Shown one piece after another: positions 16,693 through 25,627 of a stretch of 64,000 bases of DNA. The position numbers were made by a program, and so were the translations under genes. Source of the DNA: Chryseobacterium sp. (lineage in GTDB: Bacteria; Bacteroidota; Bacteroidia; Flavobacteriales; Weeksellaceae). The stretch is taken from contig NZ_JARBTK010000008.1 in assembly GCF_029240215.1 (NCBI RefSeq), positions 58,559-122,558 of the forward strand, read 5' to 3'. Positions within the stretch are counted from its first letter, which is position 1. Every line of letters starts with the position of its first letter. The notes below the pieces were generated by a model that worked only from the letters and a program-made list of their open reading frames with translations, had not been told where the DNA came from and made no database searches.

Positions 16693-17754
16693 TTAAGCTT
16701 TCTCCAACAAAACCAAACTATGGTCATTTCCACCAAGATTATTATACAAAAGGACATTTTTAATTCCTTCTTTTTTCACAGAATTAATCATCATCACTTC
16801 CGGAATCTCCTGGTTTTTAAGAATATGACAAGCCATAAATGTTGAAAAACCACTCGCTGTATTGAATTCTCCACTCAAATGTTTGCAATAAAGTAATGAA
16901 GAATTTGGAAATAATTCTGAAGCTTTTTGATAATAAATATCAGATTCTGAATCTCCGCTGAAACCTGAAATTACAGCATCAATATCATTATTCATCAAAT
17001 TATTTTTCGCCAAAAAATCCTCAATAAACTGTTGAGTTTCGTCTAATTCTAATTTATTAATGATTTGAATAGCTGTAAGTTGAGCGTAAGAACTTTCCGT
17101 TTTCTCTTTTCCTAAAACAAAAAAACTTGAACCTTCACCCCAAATAACACCTTCGGTTTTTGAATTTAAATAATCAACCGGAAGATTTTCTTCTTTTTTG
17201 ATGGAATTATTTAGCTTGTACAATTCCATTGTTCGTTCGGTTTGTTCGTCTGTTGAACCAACCAAAACGTTTTCAGCTTCACCATCGAGAATCTGGAGTT
17301 TAGCATCTAACAGCGAAAATTCTAGTGAAGAAGATGTGTTTACGTACGTAAAATTATAGCCGTGACACTGCAATCCCAAAGCAATTTGCCCCGAAACCGT
17401 ATTATGGGTGGATTGAATGAAGTAAGTCGGAGTCAAAAACTCTTCATTATTATCAATCACATTTTTCAGAAATTTTTCGGAATCCTGTGAGCAGCCCATT
17501 CCGGTTCCTACGATGATGGCATCCGGTTTTTCAATTCCTGCTTCCTGTAATGCTTTTGTTGAAACTACGGAACTCATTTTTACGGTTTTAGACATTCTCC
17601 TGATCATTGCAGGTGGAATGAATTCTTTGTAAACAGGTTCAATAGCTTTTAAAACCTGAAATGAGTTTTCGGGTTTCAGATTTTGGAAAAAATTTTCATT
17701 TAAAGTGTCCTGAACCGAGATGCAGGCTGCACTGTTGATGTAAACTGCACTCAT
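16693..17754 (-). CDS. Chain-length-factor-like ketosynthase homologue
   Basis: The 353-residue protein follows the thiolase-fold KS pattern (IIVGTGMGCSQDSEKFL, FIQSTHNTVSGQIAL) but the active-site Cys position reads VNTSSSLEF, a Ser near 142, and the His motifs of active KS are not conserved. This is the pattern of the chain-length factor that pairs with an active KS. It overlaps the KS stop by one base (TAATG), and the two likely form the KS-CLF heterodimer known from aryl polyene systems. Confidence 0.88.
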   Translation of the reverse strand: MSAVYINSAACISVQDTLNENFFQNLKPENSFQVLKAIEPVYKEFIPPAMIRRMSKTVKMSSVVSTKALQEAGIEKPDAIIVGTGMGCSQDSEKFLKNVIDNNEEFLTPTYFIQSTHNTVSGQIALGLQCHGYNFTYVNTSSSLEFSLLDAKLQILDGEAENVLVGSTDEQTERTMELYKLNNSIKKEENLPVDYLNSKTEGVIWGEGSSFFVLGKEKTESSYAQLTAIQIINKLELDETQQFIEDFLAKNNLMNNDIDAVISGFSGDSESDIYYQKASELFPNSSLLYCKHLSGEFNTASGFSTFMACHILKNQEIPEVMMINSVKKEGIKNVLLYNNLGGNDHSLVLLEKA

Positions 17755-18950
17755 TATTTAGAAAAAATTAAAGTTGAACAGTTTCCTCCAAATCCAAAAG
17801 AATTGGAAAGTACGTGGTTGATATTTTTCTCTTTCAATTCTGTAACAGGTATCAAATCAAATTCTTCCATCTTGGTTTTGAAATTCAAATTTGGGAAAAT
17901 AACGTTGTGTCGCATTGCCAAGATCGAATAAACAGCTTCAATTCCTGCCGCTGCAGCCAAAGTATGACCCGTAAATGCCTTCGTAGAACTGAATTCCGGA
18001 ACTTTATTTTCACCAAAGATTCTGATCATCGCAATTCCTTCTGATAAATCATTATTCGGTGTTGCCGTTCCGTGAACGTTGATATAATCGATGTTTTCTT
18101 TGTCTAATCCGGAAACTTTCAAAGCTTTTTCCATTGCTAAATAAGCACCTTGTCCGTTTTCCGAAGAAGCGGTCTGATGATGTGCATCGTTTGCATTTCC
18201 GTAACCGGAAAGGTAAGCGAGGACTTTTTTATTTTCTTTTTTCACAACTTCATCAGATTCCAGAACAATAAAAGCAGCAGCTTCACCTAAGTTCAGACCT
18301 TTTCTGTCGTTGTCAAAAGGGGTGTTGTAGGAATCCGTGAGAATCATTAATGTATTAAATCCATTCAAAGTAAACTTCGAAAGTGAATCAGTTCCGCCAA
18401 CAATTACGCGGTCGAGAACACCATTTTTAATGAGTTTTGCGCCCATCATAATGGCATTTGCAGCAGATGAACAGGCTGTACTGATGGTAGAAACCATACC
18501 TTTTAAATCCAAAAAATCTGCAATTGCCAAAGACGAATTTCCCGCATCGTGGGAGTCGATATATTTTTGCTTTTCAGGAAAATCTTCGTAAGTGTAGAAA
18601 TATTTTTCGGTAATATCCATTCCGCCAACGCTTGTTGAGGAAATCAACCCGGTTTTATATTCGTTAATATCTGAAATTCCGGCACTTTTTACAGCTTCTT
18701 TTGCTGCAACCATTCCTAACAAAGTGGTTCTTGTTGCGTTGTTATCTTCATTCAACTGAAGTTTATGCACTAATTCTTCATTAGATAATTTTATTTCGCC
18801 GGTTTTAATATTTCCTTTGTGACGGGTTTCAAATAATTGAATGTCTGAAATTCCGTGTTTTCCGGTTGTCAACGAAATAAAATTTTCCTCAACATTGTTA
18901 CCAATGGAGGAAATAATGCCCATTCCTGTAATGGCAATTTTTTGACCCAT
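17754..18950 (-). CDS. Beta-ketoacyl-ACP synthase (KS of the KS-CLF pair)
   Basis: The 398-residue KS has Cys160 in ISTACSSAANA, His293 in NVHGTATPNND and His329 in FTGHTLAAAAG, and FGFGGNCSTLI at the end. All catalytic residues are present. It should extend the aryl polyene with the adjacent CLF-like partner, using the ACP just upstream. Order in the operon is half-KS, ACP, KS, CLF. Confidence 0.92.
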   Translation of the reverse strand: MGQKIAITGMGIISSIGNNVEENFISLTTGKHGISDIQLFETRHKGNIKTGEIKLSNEELVHKLQLNEDNNATRTTLLGMVAAKEAVKSAGISDINEYKTGLISSTSVGGMDITEKYFYTYEDFPEKQKYIDSHDAGNSSLAIADFLDLKGMVSTISTACSSAANAIMMGAKLIKNGVLDRVIVGGTDSLSKFTLNGFNTLMILTDSYNTPFDNDRKGLNLGEAAAFIVLESDEVVKKENKKVLAYLSGYGNANDAHHQTASSENGQGAYLAMEKALKVSGLDKENIDYINVHGTATPNNDLSEGIAMIRIFGENKVPEFSSTKAFTGHTLAAAAGIEAVYSILAMRHNVIFPNLNFKTKMEEFDLIPVTELKEKNINHVLSNSFGFGGNCSTLIFSK

Positions 18951-18960
18951 TTTTTAATAA

Positions 18961-19030
18961 ATGTACAATGTATCAATTTAACCGTGTAACAATATTGGTA
19001 AACTGTTAGATTGATACATTGCTAGATTGA
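18961..19030. repeat. Intergenic repeat, copy A (downstream of ACP)
   Basis: The block holds ATGTACAATGTATCAATTTA, GTAACAATA, TTGGTAAACTG and TTAGATTGATACATTG, with internal self-complementarity (AATGTATCAAT / TTGATACATT). The same words occur in the block at 19308-19400 on the other side of the ACP gene. Confidence 0.6.
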
Positions 19031-19031
19031 A

Positions 19032-19289
19032 TTATTTCGTTCTGTTTTCTTCAATGAATTTCGCCATTGTATCAATCGACGCAAAAATTTCTTTTCCTTT
19101 TTTCGGGTCGGCTAATTTTATTCCGTATTCTTTATCAAGAAGAACGATTAATTCAAGAGCGTCGATAGAATCTAATCCAAGACCACCTCCAAATAAAGGA
19201 TCTGTATCTTTGATTTCTTCTATTGCAACATCTTCAAGGTTAAGGACTTCAATGATTTTGTGCTTTAATTCTTCTCTTAAGTTTTCCAT
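19032..19289 (-). CDS. Acyl carrier protein (second)
   Basis: The 85-residue acidic protein has the carrier motif GGLGLDSIDALELIV, with Ser41 as the phosphopantetheine site. It is the carrier beside the KS-CLF pair, while the ACP at 7776 goes with the plus-strand KS. It is flanked on both sides by copies of one intergenic repeat, unlike the tight spacing elsewhere in the operon. Confidence 0.93.
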   Translation of the reverse strand: MENLREELKHKIIEVLNLEDVAIEEIKDTDPLFGGGLGLDSIDALELIVLLDKEYGIKLADPKKGKEIFASIDTMAKFIEENRTK

Positions 19290-19307
19290 AAATAAATTTC
19301 ATTTATA

Positions 19308-19400
19308 ATGTAGCAATGTATCAGTTTAGCAATGTAACAATAGTTATTAGTATCATTTAAAAATTGGTAAACTGGTACATTTTTATATTGTTAGATTATG
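19308..19400. repeat. Intergenic repeat, copy B (upstream of ACP)
   Basis: The block holds ATGTAGCAATGTATCAGTTTA, AATGTAACAATA, TTGGTAAACTG and ATTGTTAGATT, matching the words and order in 18961-19030 with an insertion in the middle. It slightly overlaps the stop end of the half-KS gene. Confidence 0.55.
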
Positions 19401-19944
19401 TAGTCAGCAAATATACAAAAGCATTATAACTTTCCTGATATAGTTCTACCCAGCCACATAATACCTTATCAGCCTTTCCTGACTGTAAAATCTGTTCTGA
19501 GTAATCATTTAAAAATTTTTCATCAAATTCATCTAAAACGAAAAAAGCATTCTCTGTCTGTATTTTGTGTTTGATACTTATTTCACCCACGCAAATGTTC
19601 GATAAGGTGTACACAAAAACCGCAGGACTCGGAAAATAATTTTCCTGAGAATTAATGCTTTCCTGATATTTAAAATCAGTGTCTAAACTTGATGATTTAT
19701 TGGCGAAAACCAATGCTGTTTTACCGTGGTCTTCATCTTGTAAAATCATTTCAGAGGCTAGAAAAGCTAATTTACTTAAATTATCCATTTTATGAAATTT
19801 AGGATAATTCACTTCTAAACTTTTATAAGCTTCTTTTGCAAAATCTGAAAAGTTTTCAGTTGTAGTTTCAAAAATAATTTCGCTATTGAGAATGATTTTT
19901 GAGTTTTCTATGGTGCAAATGTTTATCTTCTTCATCGTTTTCAT
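19396..19944 (-). CDS. Ketosynthase-like half protein (no active site)
   Basis: The 182-residue protein resembles the N-terminal half of a ketosynthase: [29 protein letters not shown] and [18 protein letters not shown] align with the CLF stretch IIVGTGMGCSQD and TPTYFIQSTHNTVSGQI. It stops near where the active-site Cys would be (FFVLDEFDE) and has no His motifs, so it cannot condense. It lies two bases after the KS at 19946. It may be a structural partner of a KS or ACP. Similar short KS-like genes recur in flexirubin clusters, as I recall, so it is probably a retained gene and not a fresh truncation. Confidence 0.7.
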   Translation of the reverse strand: MKTMKKINICTIENSKIILNSEIIFETTTENFSDFAKEAYKSLEVNYPKFHKMDNLSKLAFLASEMILQDEDHGKTALVFANKSSSLDTDFKYQESINSQENYFPSPAVFVYTLSNICVGEISIKHKIQTENAFFVLDEFDEKFLNDYSEQILQSGKADKVLCGWVELYQESYNAFVYLLTT

Positions 19945-19945
19945 T

Positions 19946-21118
19946 TTAACATTTTTCTAAAACAATTGCAGCATTACACCCGCCAAAACCTGAAGCTGTT
20001 TTCAAAATATATTTGATTTCCGCAGGTTGGTTTTCTTTTATAATGTTCAAAAACTGGGAAGTTCCCATCTCTTTAAAGTTTTTAGATGGAATTAATATAT
20101 TCTTCAATGCACTTTCCATTGAAATAATGCTTTCCAATAAACCTGATGCTCCTAAACAGTGTCCGTAATAACCTTTCATACTGTTCAAAGGAGCATTCTG
20201 TAATTCCATTCTGTTGAAAGCAATGGCTTCCATTTCGTCGTTGTATATTGTCGCCGTTCCGTGGGCAGAAATAAAATCGATTTCTTCTGCTGAAACATTG
20301 GCTTCTGTCATTGCGTTTTTTATGCTTGCAAATAATCCGTCACCAGTTCTCGATGGACCCGAAATGTGATTGGCATCGTTAATTGCAGAGTCGCCTAATA
20401 TTTTAAAACTAAATCTTTCGTTTGAGATTGCTTCGTCACTTCTTCGTTCCTCACAATGACCTGTGATATAAACTGCTGCAGTTGCTTCCCCGATATTAAT
20501 TCCGTTACGGGTTTTGTCGTAAGGTTTGCAAGGTTCTGAGCCGATTGCCTGGAAAGAATTAAATCCTGAAATTACAAATTCTGTAATTTCATCTCCGGCA
20601 ATTACAAACGCATCTTTGTATTTTCCTGTCTGAATCATATTTTTGGCAACAGCAATCGCCATTACTCCTGAAACGCAGGCATTGGAAACGACAATCGGTT
20701 TTGTTTTAAATCCAAAAAAATCTGCAATTTTTTGAGCTAATTTTGAAAGGTAAATATCTTCCGGTAAAGTCGTTTGGTTTTTTAATAAGCTGATATTGCC
20801 TTTTGTTGTCGATAAAATAAAAGCGGTTTCTTCTGTGATGTTATGATTTTCAACCAAAGGTTTTAAGCTTAACAAAAACATTTTTTCGAGTCTTGTGAAA
20901 TTTTTATTGTCACTCTGAGCGGAGTCGAAGAGTTTATTGAATTCATCTTCCAGTTTTTCAAAATCAATCATCGAAGCATAAAAAGCATCCTGATTTTCTA
21001 TAATTTTATGTAAAGCTACACCTGATTTTCCTTCCAAAAGGGCATTCCAATTAGATTGTATATCAAATCCTAAAGGCGTTACACAATTATAATCTGTGAT
21101 GTAAACTTCTTTTCTCAT
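19946..21118 (-). CDS. Beta-ketoacyl-ACP synthase with repeat-derived inserts
   Basis: From ATG 21118 the KS is 390 residues, starting [17 protein letters not shown]. It has Cys148 in [11 protein letters not shown], His286 in [11 protein letters not shown] and His320 in [11 protein letters not shown], so it should be active. Two short segments look foreign: FDSAQSDN (64-71) and [14 protein letters not shown] (220-233), which are exact translations of dispersed repeats. The start is supported by an ATGA overlap with the thioesterase gene. An upstream ATG in frame would add 17 residues inside that gene. Confidence 0.9.
   Translation of the reverse strand: MRKEVYITDYNCVTPLGFDIQSNWNALLEGKSGVALHKIIENQDAFYASMIDFEKLEDEFNKLFDSAQSDNKNFTRLEKMFLLSLKPLVENHNITEETAFILSTTKGNISLLKNQTTLPEDIYLSKLAQKIADFFGFKTKPIVVSNACVSGVMAIAVAKNMIQTGKYKDAFVIAGDEITEFVISGFNSFQAIGSEPCKPYDKTRNGINIGEATAAVYITGHCEERRSDEAISNERFSFKILGDSAINDANHISGPSRTGDGLFASIKNAMTEANVSAEEIDFISAHGTATIYNDEMEAIAFNRMELQNAPLNSMKGYYGHCLGASGLLESIISMESALKNILIPSKNFKEMGTSQFLNIIKENQPAEIKYILKTASGFGGCNAAIVLEKC
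20424..20460. repeat. Dispersed repeat fragment inside KS gene
   Basis: GAGATTGCTTCGTCACTTC...CACAATGAC (37 bases) is the widespread extragenic repeat often seen as GAGATTGCTTCGTC...CGCAATGACG. Here it lies inside the KS coding sequence in frame and encodes [13 protein letters not shown]. Confidence 0.7.
20907..20932. repeat. Second dispersed repeat fragment inside the same KS gene
   Basis: TTGTCACTCTGAGCGGAGTC...GAAGAG (26 bases) matches the end of a short repeat family common in Flavobacteriia (GTCACTCTGAGCGGAGTCG). It is in frame and encodes LFDSAQSDN. Confidence 0.6.
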
Positions 21119-21540
21119 AATCCCATTTTGTCTTTCCAAGCCTGAAAAAAATCGGGATTGTATAAGCATAAATTGTTGTCAGAATCCAAAAAAACCTGAA
21201 TGGTTTCCCCACTGCAGACCAACTTGTTTTCCTGATTGAAAATTTCATATTTATAAATCAGTTTTGCGGCAGTTGAATTCACAAAAGTGGTCACAATATT
21301 GAATGTTTCTCCATATTTTAAGGGAAGAAAATGCTCACACGTACTTTTTACGATCGGTGTTACAAATCCAGCCTTTTGAATATCAAGATAAGTCAAGCCG
21401 TGCAGCCTTCCGAAAGCTTCTCTTCCGTCCTCGAAATACACGATATAATGTCCGTGCCAGACAATCCCCAATGGGTCTGTCTCATTGAATCTTACGCGTA
21501 CTTCCTCCGTACAGGTTAATATGTTTTCTTTAGACTGCAT
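21115..21540 (-). CDS. Acyl-CoA/ACP thioesterase (4HBT hotdog family)
   Basis: The 141-residue hotdog thioesterase has FNETDPLGIVWHGHYIVYFE, the 4-hydroxybenzoyl-CoA thioesterase motif with catalytic Asp in TDPLG. In aryl polyene clusters a thioesterase of this type trims or releases stalled acyl-ACP. It overlaps the KS gene by ATGA and the ABC permease by 11 bases, so these are co-translated. Confidence 0.88.
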   Translation of the reverse strand: MQSKENILTCTEEVRVRFNETDPLGIVWHGHYIVYFEDGREAFGRLHGLTYLDIQKAGFVTPIVKSTCEHFLPLKYGETFNIVTTFVNSTAAKLIYKYEIFNQENKLVCSGETIQVFLDSDNNLCLYNPDFFQAWKDKMGL

Positions 21541-22801
21541 TTTGTTTTCTTTCGTAAAAAATGGAAATGGTTACCATCGCAATATAAAATAAAAATAAGA
21601 AAATCAATTCTTTTGCGATTCCGGTAAGTCCGCTGTTTCTTAAAATGATGTCGTAGTAAGCATTTAAACCCCAATTCATTGGTGAAAATTTAGCAACGGT
21701 CTGCATAAATTCAGGCATTAAGAAGACAGGAACCCAGATTCCTCCGACTGCTGCCAAAACAACAACCGAAGTCGCTCCAAAAGGAGCAGATTGTTCCTGA
21801 GTATCGGCTAAAGTTCCTAGCAAAACCCCGAAACCAATCGCTGCTAAACCTGCGAAAATCGTTACGACAATGAGATGAAACATTTTTCCTGTGACATCGA
21901 ACTGCGGTAAATCCATATAAGGGAAAAGGTAAATTCCCACTGCAACCATCAGTAAAAACTGAATGATACAGATGATAAGATACGTAAATGTTTTTCCTAA
22001 AATATGGATGTAATAAGGCGTTGGACTTACACGAACTCTCACGCTCGTTCCCTGACTTTTTTCCTTAACTAAATTAATGGAAAGCGGTACGACGATAAAA
22101 AATATTGCAAACAATGCCCAAGCCGGAACGTTGTGCTGAACGGAATTTGGCATCACATCCATTTTTCCTTTTGTAGGCGTGATTTCTTTAAAGCTGATTA
22201 AATTTTTATTTTCATCAAGATTTTCCGTGGTTCCCAATTGATCCTGGAAAGCTTTGTAAATCTTTTTATTTTCGATCTCAAAGACCATTTTATTAACTGC
22301 ATTCATCACATTGTTTTTGAAACCGATATTGGTTGCTGGATCAAAATAAAGATGAATGTCTTTGGCTTTTATCTCAGTGTTTTTCTTTGCAGAAGCAGAA
22401 TCTGCTTCAATTCCGAATGAACTTACGATGGTCTGAACTTTAGAATCGATATTTGAATTTAAATCTTTCGTTAAATTTTCAGGAATGACAATCGCCATCT
22501 GATAATCTCCAGAAAAAACGGCATCTTGGGCAGATTTTTCATTGTAATTGGTCACTAACTCGAATGTTTTACCATTTTCGAGTTCGTGTTTTATATTTTT
22601 TGAAATTTCAGATTTGTCATTATCAATAAAAATAATTGGGATTTTTGATCCTTCCAGATTTTTGAAAGTAGAATCCTGAATCAATGTAATCGTTATGATC
22701 AGCAACAAAGGCATCACGAAAATGATCACAATTCCCCCGATATCTCTTTTCAACAAAAGAATTTCTTTAACGAAACTTCTCCACAATTTATACAACAACA
22801 T
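21530..22801 (-). CDS. ABC-2 type transporter permease
   Basis: The 423-residue permease has one N-terminal helix (GIVIIFVMPLLLIITITLI), a large extracytoplasmic domain (~50-225), and five or more C-terminal helices with VVPLSINLVKEKSQGTSVRVRVSPTP, typical of ABC-2/YhgE-like exporters. It overlaps the ATPase gene by 14 bases. Together they should form an exporter for a pigment intermediate or lipid; substrate is inferred from position. Confidence 0.9.
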   Translation of the reverse strand: MLLYKLWRSFVKEILLLKRDIGGIVIIFVMPLLLIITITLIQDSTFKNLEGSKIPIIFIDNDKSEISKNIKHELENGKTFELVTNYNEKSAQDAVFSGDYQMAIVIPENLTKDLNSNIDSKVQTIVSSFGIEADSASAKKNTEIKAKDIHLYFDPATNIGFKNNVMNAVNKMVFEIENKKIYKAFQDQLGTTENLDENKNLISFKEITPTKGKMDVMPNSVQHNVPAWALFAIFFIVVPLSINLVKEKSQGTSVRVRVSPTPYYIHILGKTFTYLIICIIQFLLMVAVGIYLFPYMDLPQFDVTGKMFHLIVVTIFAGLAAIGFGVLLGTLADTQEQSAPFGATSVVVLAAVGGIWVPVFLMPEFMQTVAKFSPMNWGLNAYYDIILRNSGLTGIAKELIFLFLFYIAMVTISIFYERKQNAV

Positions 22802-23543
22802 CTCTTAATTCTTTTCCGGTTAATGAAATGAAAACATCTTCTAAATTTTCTGCACTCGCAACTCTGTTCACCAATTCTTCAGGTGTTCCGACAGCGTGGA
22901 TTTTTCCGTGGTCGATAATAGCGATTTTTGTACAGAATTCTTCGGCTTCAGAAAGATGGTGCGACGTGTAAATAATACACGTTCCTTTTTTATTTAAATC
23001 CAAAAGATAATCAATGATTGCTTTCTTCGACTGAACGTCAACTCCGACAGTCGGCTCGTCCAGAAATAAAATCTTTGGATTGTGAAGCGTTCCTGCAATA
23101 AGGTTGCAGCGGCGTTTCATTCCGCCTGAAAATTGTTCGACTTTTTTATCTGCAAATTTTGACAAACCCATTAATTCTAAAGATTCATCAATGGCTTGTC
23201 TTAGTTTTTTATGACTTAAACCGTACAGGCTTCCGAAAAACATTAAGTTTTCTTTGGCTGTTAAAGTTGGGTAAAGCGCATATTCCTGTGGAACGATTCC
23301 AATGATCTGTCTTAATTTAAAACCATCTTTCTGAGGAGACAATCCGTTGATTTTAAATGTTCCCGAAGTTGGTTTTATCAATCCCGAAAGCATAGAAATT
23401 AATGTTGTTTTTCCTGCTCCATTTGGACCGAGAATTCCGTAGATTTCGTTTTTATCGATGTCTAAAGAAATATCATTAACCGAAAAGTCTTCCGAATTTT
23501 TGTATTTCTTGTAAAGGTTTTTTATTTCGATGATATTCTCCAC
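22788..23543 (-). CDS. ABC transporter ATP-binding protein
   Basis: The 251-residue ATPase has Walker A GPNGAGKTT (near 39-47), the Q-loop in IGIVPQEYALYPTL, signature FSGGMKRR, Walker B ILFLDEPTVGVD and the switch His in TSHHLSEAE. It begins with GTG one base after the BtrH-like gene's stop and overlaps the permease gene. It powers the ABC-2 permease. Confidence 0.93.
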   Translation of the reverse strand: MENIIEIKNLYKKYKNSEDFSVNDISLDIDKNEIYGILGPNGAGKTTLISMLSGLIKPTSGTFKINGLSPQKDGFKLRQIIGIVPQEYALYPTLTAKENLMFFGSLYGLSHKKLRQAIDESLELMGLSKFADKKVEQFSGGMKRRCNLIAGTLHNPKILFLDEPTVGVDVQSKKAIIDYLLDLNKKGTCIIYTSHHLSEAEEFCTKIAIIDHGKIHAVGTPEELVNRVASAENLEDVFISLTGKELRDVVV

Positions 23544-23544
23544 G

Positions 23545-24540
23545 TTAAATCGCTTTTCTCAGTTTTTTATAAAAAGCCTCCTCCAAATCTGCAATATGCA
23601 ACATCGATTTTGAAAGTTCGTTATAAATATTGCTTTTTGAATTTCGGTTTTTGTAAACTCTTGCAATATCTACGGCAAAATCTCTCCAAAGATCACCAAT
23701 TGCGGTAATTTCTTTAGATAATTCTTTCAGTTCATCATTTTTAAGAATCACAGCAGCTTCCTGCAAAAATGCTCCGTAAATAAACCTGAATCCGCCACCG
23801 CCGGTTCCGATTTCCTCCTGCATTCTGATCAGTTGGCCTAAATAATGGTTGGTCACCTTTGTTCCTTTTTTCTCCGCCCATTTCGGAATATTTCTTGCCA
23901 CCCATCTTATCGCTTTTACCCCAATAATCGGAACTGGAGCCAACATATTTTTGCAGGTATCTTTAATTCCTTTTTTGATCGCCTCTTCCAGATTTACATT
24001 TTCGGGAATGTAAGTCGGGTAGTACATATGACCTTTTGGAGGAAGTGCGCCTTTTGCATAACGTACTTTTTCTAATTCGGCTTCAGTAAGCGAAGTCGCG
24101 TAATCCATCACAGGATCACTGATCAGGAATTTGCCGTTTTCTTTTCCATACACAACCAAATTATGGGCGTTGAAATGGAATTTATATTCTTCAGGGAAAT
24201 ACGTAAGGTTAAATACTCCAACCTGTAAACCTGTAGGGATATTTTGTTCTAAATTTCTTTCTAAAGCTTTTTGAGCTTCTTGAGGATTAGAAAATTTTTC
24301 TCTTTTGATTTTAATTCCCAGCCTTTTTGCTGCTTTGCTGAAAATAGCTCCTGGCATTGGTCTGTAACTGAAACCTGGCGCAAAATTTACTTTTAAGAAA
24401 GGTAAATACACGAAAAACAATCCGGAACCGATTCCGAAAATCATAGGCTCACTGAGTTTTAGCCCTTTGTTGAGTAATAAATTGGATGCGACACCGTTTT
24501 CGCAATGTGCTGTCTGATGGTGTTCAAAATTAAGTTCCAT
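23545..24540 (-). CDS. BtrH_N-domain acyltransferase-like protein
   Basis: The 331-residue protein starts with FEHHQTAHCENG, the conserved Cys13 segment of the butirosin biosynthesis BtrH N-terminal domain. HFNAHNLVVYG and FLISDPV supply candidate His and Asp of a papain-like triad. BtrH moves an acyl group from ACP to an acceptor. In this cluster it could transfer the aryl polyenoyl chain onto the dialkylresorcinol, but the LpxL-like protein is also a candidate. The C-terminal half is helical and basic. It overlaps the upstream gene's stop by one base (TAATG). Confidence 0.8.
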   Translation of the reverse strand: MELNFEHHQTAHCENGVASNLLLNKGLKLSEPMIFGIGSGLFFVYLPFLKVNFAPGFSYRPMPGAIFSKAAKRLGIKIKREKFSNPQEAQKALERNLEQNIPTGLQVGVFNLTYFPEEYKFHFNAHNLVVYGKENGKFLISDPVMDYATSLTEAELEKVRYAKGALPPKGHMYYPTYIPENVNLEEAIKKGIKDTCKNMLAPVPIIGVKAIRWVARNIPKWAEKKGTKVTNHYLGQLIRMQEEIGTGGGGFRFIYGAFLQEAAVILKNDELKELSKEITAIGDLWRDFAVDIARVYKNRNSKSNIYNELSKSMLHIADLEEAFYKKLRKAI

Positions 24541-24944
24541 TATTTTCCGTCGAAATTTTTTAATTCATCTACTGAAATTCCGAAGGTATCTGCGTATTTT
24601 TTCAAGGTAGAATCGCTTAGTTTTTTAAATATTTTTGGTTTTGCATGTCTTTTGACGGTCCATTGCCACATTCCGACATAGGCTGCGAGAACTTGCAAAT
24701 CCATTTTATTGAGTTCCATAAAATAAATAACCGGACTTACGATATTATTGGCAACGTTTTGTTTTGCTTCTTCAATTCTTTCATTGATGAGTGCCATCGA
24801 TTCGTCAAGGGCAGCTTTTTTGGCTTCCCAGCCGATGCTGTTTGCAGTGGTATAGTTATCGTTTTCGTCAGTTACATAGACCACTTCGGTCATATTCGCT
24901 GAGGTCAGACTGCTTTCGTCCTGTGGAATGTCTTGTTTTTTCAC
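24540..24944 (-). CDS. Small helical hypothetical protein of the pigment operon
   Basis: The protein from GTG 24944 is 134 residues (MKKQDIPQDESSLTSANMTEV). It is acidic to neutral and helical, with LINERIEEAKQNVANN and a C-terminal GISVDELKNFDGK. It has no signal peptide or recognised domain. The frame is open up to GTG 25100, which overlaps the VOC stop, but the extra N-terminal part (KFSIYLLYISLSYVLHFYY) looks like AT-rich non-coding sequence. ATG 24893 is a third option. It overlaps the BtrH-like gene by one base, which ties it to that protein. Confidence 0.6.
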   Translation of the reverse strand: MKKQDIPQDESSLTSANMTEVVYVTDENDNYTTANSIGWEAKKAALDESMALINERIEEAKQNVANNIVSPVIYFMELNKMDLQVLAAYVGMWQWTVKRHAKPKIFKKLSDSTLKKYADTFGISVDELKNFDGK

Positions 24945-25096
24945 CCGAAAATATTGATATTTTGATAGATAGATGAAATTATTTGCATCCGTCTTCAGAT
25001 TGTTTTTCAATCCGCTAAAGTAATAAAAATGCAGGACATAGGATAATGAAATGTATAGGAGATAAATGCTAAATTTAAAGCAAATTGTACCTTTAA

Positions 25097-25483
25097 TCAC
25101 ATCATAAACAGATTAAATTTATGTCCGTCCGGATCTGAAAAAACAAAACCATAATATTCATCACCAAATTCTTCCGGATTAGAATTAAGCTTTCCACCTG
25201 CTGTTTTTACTTTTTCTGCCCAATTGTTAACTTCTTCTCTTGTTTCAGCGGATAATGTGAAGATGACTTCATTTGATTCCTGCTGGTTTGAAATGTTGAC
25301 ATTCGTGTTTTTGCTTAAAATATCTTTCAGGAAAAAATTGATCACAAAGCCATTGTCTCCAAAAGAAAAACTGGTCAGTCCCTGAGATCTTCCATTAGAT
25401 TTGAATCCTAAATTTACATAAAACTCTGTAGTATGGTCAAGATCTTCCACGGCAAAATTTGCCCAAATCATATTTGATTTCAT
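25097..25483 (-). CDS. VOC (glyoxalase/bleomycin-resistance) family protein
   Basis: The 128-residue protein has the VOC fold pattern IWANFAVEDLDHTTEFYVNLGF and ends FVFSDPDGHKFNLFMM. Family members bind metal or small molecules and include glyoxalases and antibiotic-binding proteins. It is the first gene of the minus-strand block next to the M16 peptidase. A link to the pigment is not shown. Confidence 0.85.
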   Translation of the reverse strand: MKSNMIWANFAVEDLDHTTEFYVNLGFKSNGRSQGLTSFSFGDNGFVINFFLKDILSKNTNVNISNQQESNEVIFTLSAETREEVNNWAEKVKTAGGKLNSNPEEFGDEYYGFVFSDPDGHKFNLFMM

Positions 25484-25627
25484 AATTGATTTTGTTAAAG
25501 GTTGATTGGTTACTGCTACAAAATTTGTTCCTTCAAAAGCGATCTGCGGATTTTATTTTTAAATGAAAGATGATGTAACAAACGCTTTCAGAATCCTACT
25601 TATTTAATATTAAATTAAAATTTCACT

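Noticed and set aside
19946..21169. Longer KS start at 21169
   Set aside because: The added 17 residues (MLIQSRFFSGLERQNGI) lie inside the thioesterase coding end; the ATGA overlap at 21115-21118 gives the better start.
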